A DNA stretch of 64,000 bases, taken from assembly GCA_022496185.1 (NCBI GenBank), contig WTXG01000024.1:302659-366658 (forward strand), written 5' to 3'. Under the pieces are notes generated by a model. It searched no databases. It was not told the DNA's origin and worked only from the letters and a program-made list of their open reading frames with translations. Source of the DNA: Multifurca ochricompacta. Lineage: Eukaryota > Basidiomycota > Agaricomycetes > Russulales > Russulaceae. Made by a program: the position numbers and the translations under genes. This document shows, in pieces, positions 56,299-64,000 of this stretch. The number at the start of each line of letters is the position of its first letter. Position 1 is the first letter of the stretch.

Positions 56299-59200
56299 TT
56301 ACTGTGCAATTAAAACAGGGGTGAGATGATAGGCAGCGGCTGCTTTGTTTAGGCAGCGTTGTGTAAGGAGGGTTTTCTGAGCCATTTCAATGAAGTTGTA
56401 TGTGGCAAAGGTCTGGGTTGGGAGTGGGGCGATATGGCGAATGCATTTTTCATCGGATGCGGATATTGGTGGGGGTGTGGACTTTATAGGCTTTCTCGGG
56501 GGTATGCGAATAAAAAGGCGGGGTGAGGGTTTTGAAGGTGAATTACCTCCCATTGTAAGGTTTGTGAGACTACGAACAGGAAGGGCAGCAGCAAGGGAAG
56601 GGGGAAGGGTGGAAAGGTAGTCATGAATGAGGTCATCAGCATGAATATGACGATAATCGACCCATTCATTGTCAGAGGATGGGAACCCCTTCCAGCAAAG
56701 GAGAAACTGGAGGCGGCCTAGGCGGCCTGAGCGGCGGTGGCCAATGACACGGTCGATTTCAACTTCCTCGGTGCCATGAACCAGGACAGGAGGGGGTCGA
56801 GGCAGGGATGGGCCATATGCAGAGGTGGTGATGTATGGGGAGAGAAGGGAGGCATGGAAAATATTGTGAATCTTTAGGGAAGGAGGGAGGGCAAGTTCGA
56901 AGGCAACGGGAGAGATAATGCGGGTGATCGTGAAGGGTCCATGGCGGCGGGGGGCGAGCTTTTGGGATAGGAAGAGGGAGGAGATATGCTTACCTTCAAG
57001 CCAGACCTGATCATGGAGGGAGAAAGATGGTGTTAGAGGTGTCAGTTGTTCCAGAACTTTGGATGCGAGACGACGGGCAGAGAGAATAGAAGCGAGGCGA
57101 TCTGATAAGGTGGGGATTGGGGTGGTAATTTTGGAGTTTGGGGGACTAGGACGGAAGCCAAGGAGTAATTCATGGGGGCTAAGCTTAGTTTTATCATGAC
57201 GCCATTGGTTATGGACAAATTCAGCCATAGGGAGGAGAGGAGCCCAAGCGTGGGGTTTCCAAAGGTCCAGTGACGAAGGTATTGTTCAACCCACCAGTTC
57301 ATGCGTTCTGTTTGGCCATCCGTTTGGGGGTGGAATGCGGTACTAATGTTTTGAGAGATGGAGAGAGTCTTGCACAATTTTCTGACGAAACTTGATGTGA
57401 AGCGGGGGTCACGATCAGAAATCACGCGTTTTGGAACACCAAATAGGGGAAAGAGGTGCGTGAAATAGAGAGATGCAACATCAATACCAGTAATAGAAGT
57501 AGAACAGGGAATAAACTTGGCCATTTTTGAGCATCCCTGGTCAACAATAGTGAGAATAGCGTTGTAACCTTGTGACAAAGGGAGGTCCGTGATGAGATCG
57601 AGGGAGATAAATTGAAAAGGGCCTTCGGTTGCGGGGGTATCGAAAGGGGAGAGTGGAACCGGTGTTTTCATGCGTGGTTTGGTTGCTTGGCACGCATGGC
57701 ATCCTTTGACATAGTTAGTGATGAACTCACGTAAATTTGGACTGTTATAAATCTCGGAGACGAGGTCCCAGGTATTGCGGCGACCAGGGTGTCCGGCCAG
57801 TGGGTGGTCATGGAACTGTTTGGCAATTTCTCGATAAGTATCATGATCTTCGGCGAGTTGAATGACTTTGAGAGACCAATTTTCGTTTGGGAGGAGTACT
57901 GTGTGTTCATTATCTGTGAGGCCATTGTCATAATCAGGTCGTCGAGAGAGGAGATCAGCGATAATATTATGTTTTCCCTGTATAGGTTTAATGACAAAGT
58001 CATACTCCATTAGGTCTAAATGCCAACGTGCTTGTCGCCTGTTGAGTTTTTGGGGTTTGCAAAAATACTGTAGATTATGATGATCTGAAAAGACTGTAAC
58101 AGGATGAGGTGATCCCATGAGGTATTGTCTCCACTCTTGAAGGGGGAACCAGATAGCATAGAGCTCTCGGTCGTATATATCCCAGTTGCGTTGTGTTTGG
58201 TCTAGTGATTTTGAGAGGAACGCTATCGGATGAAGTCGTCCCGAAGCGTCTTGCTGTGCCAACTCTGCGCCGATTGCATAGCCAGAGGCATTGGTTGTAA
58301 CAAAAAATGGTTCTTGTATATGCGGTTGTCGTAATACAGGGGCGGAACTGAACATTTTCTTAAGTGTATTGAATGCTTTCTCTTCTTTTTCTGACCAGGT
58401 CCATGGTGTGGCTAGTTTAGTGAGATCAATCAGTGGCCGCGCGAGTTGAGAATATCCCTTAATAAAACGACGGTAGTAATTGCCAAAGCCAAGGTAGCTG
58501 CGGACTTGTTTTACGGATGTGGGGGTTGGCCATTCTAGAAGACCATTAACTTTTGTAGGGTCCATGGATACAGTACCGTGTTCGAGAATGACGCCAAGGT
58601 AGTCTATTTTATTTGTGTGAAAAGTGCATTTTGATGGTTTTAGGAATAGATCGTTGTCGAGTAAAATTTGGAGGACGCATGTGACGCATTGTTGGTGGAA
58701 GGTGGGGTCGTTGGTGGTTGCTATTAGGATGTCGTCCATGTAAATTACTAGCCAGCCTTCATCCAGTTCCTTTCGAAAGAGTGCATTCATCATGGTTTGG
58801 AATGTCGCCGGGGAATTAGTTAGTCCAAAATACATGACTAGAGGTTCGAAAAGTCCTTTGTTTGTTTTGAAAGCAGCCTTCCACTGGTCACCCTCTTTGA
58901 TACGTACATTGTTATAGCCCCATCGAACGTCAAACTTGGTAAATAGTGTTGCATGTCGTACCTTGGCAATTAGTTCATCAATGAGAGGGAGAGGGTACGT
59001 ATTTCGGAGGGTATGTTCATTTAGCTTTCGATAGTCTTGTACTGGTCGTAATTTGCTGCCATCTTTCTTCTTTACAAAGAAGAAAGGAGATGCGTATTGG
59101 GATTTGGATTCACAGATGTAGCCTTTTGATAAATGTTCATGTAGGAATTCTTCTAATGCAGTTTGTTCAGCTGGATTAAGTGGATAAATCTTACAGTCAA

Positions 59201-59890
59201 GTGTTGCAGGAGCATCAGGTTTTAGATCAATGGCGTGATCCCATTGTCGCACATCTGGGAAGCGTAGTGCAGCATCCTCGGAGAAGACTTTGGTGAAGTG
59301 TTGATACTGTTCTGGGATCGTGACATCTGAAGGAGGTTGCTGTTGTATGGCTAGTTCAGTGGCGGGTGATAGACGCATGATGAGTTCTTCGCCAGGTAGT
59401 AATCCTAAAGAGGTAGAGTTAATGTGATAGGGTATTGGGGGTGAAGGAGCTGGATTTTGCCCCTGCGGAAGGATACAGACGTGCTCCTGGATGGATGCGG
59501 TTGGCCAGGTGATAGTTGGTGAGGTGTGAGCAAGCCAAGGGTAGCCTAAGATGATGTCTTCGCTGCCAAGGTCCGTAACAAAGAAGTTGAATGAACAGGT
59601 TTTGGAGCCGGTGTGGACTGTACAGGGAAGGAAACAAGAGATGGAACCAGCAGCGTTCAGAGAACCATCAACATTTGAGATCGTTTTTGGAGTAGGGAGC
59701 GGGTTAGTATGGAGGTGGTGTTGCGAGATAAACTTTTGATGGATGAAATTTTCGGTTGCACCGCTGTCAACGAGTGCAGACACAGTCCCAATGGTAGAAA
59801 ATGATGTTTGTATTCTGAGAGCTTTAGGTACAAACCGATCTACAATGGCCTTAAGGGCGGGACGTCCCTTCAGGCTGGCAGAAAACCCAA
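56299..59890 (-). pseudogene. pol of element D (protease-RT-RNase H-integrase-chromodomain), one frameshift
   Basis: Entered by -1 shift near 59885; a first internal ATG is at 59783. Protease ALVDSGATENF, RT with FDVRWGYNN and VIYMDDILIATT, RNase H (TNASGYAIGAEL; RNWDIYDREL), integrase zinc site (HPGRRNTW; CHACQATK), core (SLDLITDL; SDRDPRF; DGQTERMNWW). A one-base shift near 57265 changes frame within the last part of integrase; the rest (57228-56299) has AEFVHNQW, PRRHGPF and a chromodomain (EVEIDRVIGH; FLLCWKGFPSSDNEW). About 90 further residues follow. The spacer between RNase H and integrase looks short, possibly a small deletion. Otherwise free of stops. Confidence 0.9.
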
Positions 59891-61300
59891 CTCTTTATCT
59901 AGTAACGCTTGAACCTCCTCTTCTTCTTCTGGAGTCATCTGTTTGAGGAGGGCCGCGATTCGTTCAGCATTAGATTTTTTTGATGCGGTTTGTAGTGTGG
60001 GAGCTGGTGTCATGGAGTTTGTTGTGGATGTTACAGGAGTGGTCAGGGTATCGACTGTTGCAGTGGCAATACGAGGCTTCTTGTGGGGGCAGTCACGTGA
60101 AAGATGCCCCTTTTTCATGCAAAAGAAGCAAAGACCTTCGCGCTTGCATCGCTCCTTGTCTTCATCTGTGATGGCACGTCGAATAACGTCAATGTCCATC
60201 ACATTCGGGTCTCGTGGGGGTTGTATTTGATTTGGTCGTTGATTTGCAGGGCGGCGCCAAAATGGGGTATTGGAAGTCATTGTTGGTCTAGGCGCAAGAG
60301 GGGTGGAGGATCGAGTTCCGCGATCACGTTGATCTTGTTCAATTGTTTTGATGGTAAGATAAGCTGTATTTTCCTGTTGTGCTGCATGTCCCCATTCCTG
60401 TAAGGTTGTTGGTCGATGACGAAGGACACAGTTCTTCGCTAAATCTCCTTGAAGTCCAGACGCAAAAAGGCGTAGAGTACTGGCATCATTTGGGTGGACA
60501 TCGGAACGAGTGACTAGAGATGCAAAGTTTGTTAAATATTCGTCAATTCGTCCACCAGTCATTTGTAGTTTTCTTAGCTCATCGTAAGCTCGTTCTTTGA
60601 TGCCAAAGTCAAAATATGATGCTTTAAATCGTTCTTCAGTATATTCCCAGGGTGTTGGCTGTGTAATTTTCATTGTTCCAGCTTCGATTGCTCGGAGGTC
60701 GTTGATCATGCCAAGTTGAAAGGTTTGTACTAGTGGTCCTTCCATCTGTTGTATAAAGAAGTGTGATTTCTTCATTGGGTTGCATGCGATTTCAGCTTGA
60801 TCGTTTATACTCATATATTGGTGAAAGACGGATAAAAAGTGTTCTGATTGGGTTCTGTCGCCTCTGAAACGGAATGCTACTGTTCCTTCTAGGCGTTTGT
60901 CGTTTTGTCCTGGACTTGGGACTGGAGTAGTCGTTGTTGTCTGTGTGTCACCACCATCCAATGAGGAATCAATGAGTAATTGTATGTTAACAGGTACTTC
61001 GGGGATGCGAGGAAGGTTGAAAGATGCTCGGGCCAAACGGATGGCTTGATACGAATTGACAGAGGCGAAGAAGGCGAGCTCAAACCAGAGCCCATTGTAT
61101 CGTTCAATGGGGATAAGCTTTTGTCCTGCCGCGGCGAAGTAGCCAGTCCAGGGGACATTAGCAGTCGAGGAGGAAACATTAATCCAGTGAGTGTTCAGTC
61201 GTTCCAGTAGAGGGATGTCATCGGTCAGTCTGGGGTTCAGTGGGAATGGGAGGGTCGTATGTATGGGAGCAACGGGAGCAGGGTTCATGGGTGCAGACAT
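59870..61300 (-). CDS. Gag of element D
   Basis: Intact 476-residue ORF starting ATG 41 nt after the 5' LTR. Middle part is capsid-like (FRGDRTQSEHFLSVFHQY; RFKASYFDFG; FASGLQGDLAKNCV). A basic Pro/Arg-rich stretch is followed by one knuckle CFFCMKKGHLSRDC and an acidic C-terminal segment (MTPEEEEEVQALLDKEL). Ends FLPA. Role: forms the virus-like particle and binds the element RNA. A GGGTTTT heptamer lies just before the stop. Confidence 0.92.
   Translation of the reverse strand: MSAPMNPAPVAPIHTTLPFPLNPRLTDDIPLLERLNTHWINVSSSTANVPWTGYFAAAGQKLIPIERYNGLWFELAFFASVNSYQAIRLARASFNLPRIPEVPVNIQLLIDSSLDGGDTQTTTTTPVPSPGQNDKRLEGTVAFRFRGDRTQSEHFLSVFHQYMSINDQAEIACNPMKKSHFFIQQMEGPLVQTFQLGMINDLRAIEAGTMKITQPTPWEYTEERFKASYFDFGIKERAYDELRKLQMTGGRIDEYLTNFASLVTRSDVHPNDASTLRLFASGLQGDLAKNCVLRHRPTTLQEWGHAAQQENTAYLTIKTIEQDQRDRGTRSSTPLAPRPTMTSNTPFWRRPANQRPNQIQPPRDPNVMDIDVIRRAITDEDKERCKREGLCFFCMKKGHLSRDCPHKKPRIATATVDTLTTPVTSTTNSMTPAPTLQTASKKSNAERIAALLKQMTPEEEEEVQALLDKELGFLPA
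59882..59888 (-). promoter_or_regulatory. gag-pol -1 frameshift site, element D
   Basis: Element strand reads TTG GGT TTT CTG, i.e. heptamer G GGT TTT in the gag frame; slipping -1 enters the pol frame, which is open through the gag stop. Eleven bases downstream, AAGGG..CCCTT can form a small stem-loop around a GGGACGTCCC palindrome. Confidence 0.6.
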
Positions 61301-61325
61301 AGTTTCTGTTCAAAGATTTTCTGGT

Positions 61326-61339
61326 TTAGTCTTGAGCTT
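61326..61339 (-). promoter_or_regulatory. Self-priming primer-binding site of element D
   Basis: Element-strand AAGCTCAAGACTAA, one base after the 5' LTR, is the exact reverse complement of TTAGTCTTGAGCTT in the LTR (plus coordinates 61472-61485). That LTR text lies about 26 bp after a TATTTAAG box (61511-61518), where transcription should start. Confidence 0.78.
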
Positions 61340-61340
61340 A

Positions 61341-61668
61341 TGTTACGTTCGAAGCTCAGTTCGCTGGTCCAAAGTCCAATAGTTCGGGAGGCAAGGCAGT
61401 TACTCAGCGCACAGCTCAAGTAAAGAGGAGAGAGGGTGATATTCCGGGTCACAGAGCTACGTAGATCACAAAAGCTCAAGACTAAGGAATATAGCTTGAG
61501 CGTATGGTAACTTAAATAGGAGTGGAAGAGGATGACGTTATTATGTTAAGGGTGCTGCTAAGGTTTGAGGCTAGTAAGAGTAAAGGAGGAGAAAAAGTCG
61601 TACGTTGCAGTATCGTACGTTTCTGTCTGTATAGCACGGGGAAAGGTATCGTATTAGGTATTGTAACA
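61341..61668 (-). repeat. 5' LTR of element D
   Basis: Contains the TATTTAAG box and predicted transcript start described for the primer site; differs from the 3' LTR at about three positions, at least two being CpG/CpA or CpG/TpG type. Confidence 0.92.
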
Positions 61669-62005
61669 ATAAGAGTCATTGAGGGATCTTAAGCAGCCAC
61701 AAATAAACGCGTTGTGTATCTTCTTGGTCCGGGAAGTCCCGGGCCGGGTATCCGAAATGTGCAATGCAAGTAAAGAACTTGCACGCGTTTTCACGGGTGA
61801 CCCGCAGGTAACCCACGGGTTACCCGTACCCATCACTACGGGTACGGGTACGGGTATGGGTACCAACGAGGATACCCCAGGGTTACCCCTGCCAATCACT
61901 AATGCCAGTCAAAACACAGCCAACAAGGGGCACGCATGTCCAAACAGCAAGTCATGTGAAAGAAAAAGGGAAACAAGACAATGCAGCAGGGTTTGTAACA
62001 GGAAT

Positions 62006-62590
62006 GCACCTTGTATGACCAAGCGTGGACAACATGGCAGCTGACCCCTTTCAATCTGGAGGGCTTAACCCCCATCCAGTACTTTACCAACTGTGGTGTA
62101 GTGGGCTGTCTCTAGTGATGTGCCTGGCCTGGCTCAGAGAAGCTAAAAGCCAAAGCCACCAGCTCAGGCCATGGCTTTCAACAGCACATACAAGTGCAAT
62201 AGCAATCATCAAAATCAGTAGAAATCTGATCACAAAGTGGTTAATTTGGGTCACATGATCATGTTTATTGTGGCATTTCAAACTTTTTCTTCAATATAGC
62301 TTTGCAATACATAACACACTAAGTCATATTTGGATTAGCTGAACTATAACTACTAGTTATATGTCATAAAATTTTCTCTACCAAAAGCCACAGCTTGGGC
62401 CAAGCCGTCTGTGGTGGCTTTGGCTCAGCCCAGACTTTAGGAAAGCCAGAGCCACCTCAGGCCAAGCCAAAGCCACAGCTTTTGGGCCAAGCTGGGCTGG
62501 AACATCACTAGCTGTCTCCTGGAATTCCTCCAAGAGACTGGAGCCTTCCGTTGCCCAATCACCTCCCAACACCTCCATGAGCCCCCCTGA
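62006..62590 (+). pseudogene. LINE ORF2 relic, C-terminal end
   Basis: Continues the frame of 40766-40965 after the reversed solo LTR: CTLYDQAWTTWQLTPFN to the hAT element at 62113, then LEFLQETGAFRCPITS and a stop TGA at 62588-62590. Removing all inserts with one TSD copy each leaves a continuous frame, which both supports the LINE reading and validates the insertion boundaries. The upstream ORF2 (reverse transcriptase) is missing. Confidence 0.72.
62113..62510. mobile_element. Small hAT-type MITE, 398 bp
   Basis: Ends TAGTGATGTGCC..GGAACATCACTA form an imperfect terminal inverted repeat; a perfect 8-bp TSD GCTGTCTC (62105-62112 and 62511-62518) is diagnostic of the hAT superfamily. Subterminal zones repeat AAGCCAAAGCCA(C) on both sides in inverted arrangement; the centre is AT-rich. 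No ORF. Confidence 0.88.
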
Positions 62591-62607
62591 GCTTTGATGT
62601 TGGTTAG

Positions 62608-63190
62608 TGTTACAACTCACTGTCAACTGCCTGGACAGTGGGTTGTATGCGAGGGGAAAGGATTTAGAAGTGGGCAAAAAGGTGAGAGTGAGGGCGAAAG
62701 TGCAAGAGAGACGAAGCGAACAGCTCAAGGGCAAGGGATGAGAAGCCTTCCACAAGGTGGGGCTAATCTCCTAGGTAATCAGGAACCGGATCACAAGTGG
62801 ACAGTCTGGAGCTGTCCATTCTATTCCCAAAGGGTTTATATACGTAATTACAACCGGGACTTTGGTCTGTGCACCACTTTAGGGGAGGTTAACTTCGCTT
62901 TAACTCCCTACTGATCCACCAATGAGAATAGCCTCACTTTTGGGCTTAGGAATCCGCAGTCCGCAGTCCGCAGTCCGCAGTTTGTGCACTGCTGTTTAGA
63001 CATTGTGGGGTTCTGTTAGTACTCTTCCCACAGGTCTCCAATTTGGCAGGAGTCCGGCCCTGGTCCGGACCGGCCCTTCTCTGGTCTTAATCTAGGGTTA
63101 TCTTCGTCTCTGAGGGTTTTACAAGGTCTCTGGGAGCGTCTGAGGATTTCTGGGGGGTCAGGAGGTTTTCTAGGGTGTCAGTTCATGACA
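62608..63190 (-). repeat. 3' LTR of element E
   Basis: 583 bp, TGTTACAACTC..GTTCATGACA on the plus strand, with a TATATACG box (62829) and four tandem CGCAGTC units (62955-62982). The left flank GTTAG should be the TSD; its partner lies outside the window. The adjacent element-strand AAAGAGGGGATAG is a good polypurine tract. Confidence 0.85.
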
Positions 63191-63231
63191 CTATCCCCTC
63201 TTTAGGGCCTTGCTGTGCCACAGCAAGTTTG

Positions 63232-64000
63232 TCAGAGGTGTGGGGGTCTAGGCAGGGTGGGGTGTCGATGATGGAAGTCCCGAAGCAGGGTCATGGCATT
63301 CTTCATTTCAGTGAAGGGGACCCACGAGTTCTCTGAGGCAGGGTAGCCTTTCCATTTGACAAGGTAACGGATGCCCTTTCTGTTAGGGGTGTGAGCAGAC
63401 TGTAAGACGGTCTCTATCTCATAGTGGTCTTCTTCCCCATTCACAAGTCCTGGTGGTGGTCGAGTGAAGTTGGGTCCATGGACTGGGGTTTCTTTGTAAT
63501 GGGACAGGAGAGAGTTGTGAAAGACTGGGTGGATGCGCCATGACTTAGGGAGTTCAAGCTTGCAGTTAACAGGGCCAGAATGTATGACTTTAAAAGGACC
63601 ATGGCGTCGGGGGCTGAGTTTGGCTTTGGGGTGAGTGGTGCGTATATTTGTCCCTTCCAACCAAACCAGCTCTCCTGTTTTGAAAGCATGGAGGGGTCCA
63701 TCTGGTCTCGACTGTTTCATGAGTTCTGCAGCCACCTGGAGGGCAGCAGCTACTTCACTACGGATAGTTTCTAGGGTGCGGAGTCTTTCTTCAACTGACA
63801 GGATAGGGGTGGCAAAATGGAGTGGGGGAATAAACTCTGGTTGGAAGCCATACCAGATTTCAAAGGGAGATCTTTTAGTAGCACTGTGAGTTCTAGCATT
63901 GTGGGCGAACTCCATAAAGGGGATCAGTTCTGCCCAGTCATCTTGTTGGAAGTTGCAAAAGACACGGAGGTATTGTTCTAGTTCTTGGTTGACCCATTCA
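63232..64000 (-). CDS. Element E: pol C-terminus with chromodomain (partial)
   Basis: Open from the right edge with no stop: end of integrase (QELEQYLRVFCNFQQDDWAE; FAHNARTHSATKRSPFEI), the GPY/F-type region (LSPRRHGPF; RIHPVFHNSLLSHYKE) and a chromodomain (YEIETVLQSA; YLVKWKGYPASENSW), ending at 63232. It is a separate chromovirus lineage from A/B/C and D. The part seen has no lesions. There is no ORF3 between the pol stop and the purine tract. Confidence 0.9.
   Translation of the reverse strand, partial: EWVNQELEQYLRVFCNFQQDDWAELIPFMEFAHNARTHSATKRSPFEIWYGFQPEFIPPLHFATPILSVEERLRTLETIRSEVAAALQVAAELMKQSRPDGPLHAFKTGELVWLEGTNIRTTHPKAKLSPRRHGPFKVIHSGPVNCKLELPKSWRIHPVFHNSLLSHYKETPVHGPNFTRPPPGLVNGEEDHYEIETVLQSAHTPNRKGIRYLVKWKGYPASENSWVPFTEMKNAMTLLRDFHHRHPTLPRPPHL

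Larger units (their letters stand above)
55920..61668 (-). mobile_element. Element D: young Ty3/gypsy chromovirus
   Basis: 328-bp LTRs at 55920-56247 (3') and 61341-61668 (5'), TGTTACGTTCG..TATTGTAACA, with about three differences by eye; TSD ATAAG (55915-55919 and 61669-61673). Gag and pol are nearly open. Copy 1 of the hAT-like element shows the undisturbed insertion site near 21793. It is a different lineage from A/B/C: no ORF3, and pol ends with an extended tail. Confidence 0.94.
54916..61900. mobile_element. hAT-like non-autonomous element, copy 2, hosting element D
   Basis: Begins (T)AGTGATTGTCAAGGG and ends GCCAATCACT; direct repeats AATGCCAGT flank it (54907-54915 and 61901-61909). 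The exact TSD length (7-9 bp) is ambiguous because terminal bases coincide. Without element D it is about 1.2 kb, with no transposase. The subterminal regions are rich in GGGTACGGGTA repeats that face each other. Matches 20594-22024, but retains far more CpG. Confidence 0.75.
40966..62000 (-). mobile_element. Reversed solo LTR4 split by element C and a hAT-like element
   Basis: Three pieces, 40966-41170, 54617-54915 and 61910-62000, form one minus-strand LTR4 (TGTAATGCCTGG..GGTTTGTAACA), flanked by TSD GGAAT (40961-40965 and 62001-62005). Element C sits between its GAAGG duplications (41166-41170, 54612-54616). The hAT-like element sits between AATGCCAGT duplications (54907-54915, 61901-61909). 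It is the same family as the LTRs of element A. Confidence 0.88.

Noticed and set aside
1..64000. tRNA, rRNA or secondary-metabolite cluster
   Set aside because: No cloverleaf-type sequence or rRNA text noticed, and a single oxidoreductase next to a phosphatase inhibitor does not make a biosynthetic cluster.

Overview
The window is nuclear DNA of a filamentous basidiomycete, almost certainly an agaricomycete; I cannot name the genus. Genes carry many short introns (about 35-110 nt) with GT..AG borders. The kinase genes belong to a class expanded in agaricomycetes. The mobile DNA is typical of such genomes: Ty3/gypsy chromoviruses, Ty1/copia, LINE and hAT-like elements. No tRNA, rRNA or CRISPR array was seen.

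Gene-bearing part, about 1-20100. Positions 409-14193 hold three repeats of a divergent gene pair: a minus-strand protein of unknown function next to a plus-strand protein-kinase-fold gene. Unit A has a decayed partner (409-1671) and an intact kinase (3828-5171), pushed apart by a LINE-derived retroposon with a perfect 15-bp target duplication. Unit B is intact (partner 8581-9665, kinase 10005-11347, 339 bp between start codons). In unit C a deletion fused the last exon of the partner to the second half of the kinase (13492-14193). Single-copy genes follow: a protein phosphatase inhibitor-2/GLC8 homologue (15480-16566) and a 15-exon alcohol-oxidase-type GMC flavoenzyme (17210-20100) with an 11-nt microexon.

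Mobile-element part, about 20594-64000. This is a deep nest that target-site duplications (TSDs) resolve almost completely. An old LINE ORF2 tail is the substrate, in pieces at 22025-22039, 40766-40965, 62006-62112 and 62519-62590. It is split by element A (gypsy, 22040-40765), by a reversed solo LTR (40966-62000) and by a small hAT element (62113-62510). Element A contains a solo LTR and the full-length reversed element B (24153-34740), which itself holds three more solo LTRs. The reversed solo LTR contains element C (41171-54611), with copia element F (43382-48267) and two solo LTRs inside it, and a hAT-like element (54916-61900) that hosts the young chromovirus D (55920-61668). Element E (62608 onward) runs off the right edge.

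Most notable: (1) A/B/C chromoviruses carry a third ORF after pol, about 412 codons, with a putative coiled coil and tandem zinc knuckles. (2) Primer-binding sites of A, B, C and D are complementary to the predicted 5' end of their own transcript, as in Tf1 self-priming. (3) gag and pol overlap in the -1 frame at slippery heptamers. (4) Most in-frame stops in these elements are TGA where related copies have arginine or other residues, consistent with CGA to TGA change, i.e. CpG decay or RIP-like mutation. (5) The divergent kinase/partner pair has been amplified as a unit.
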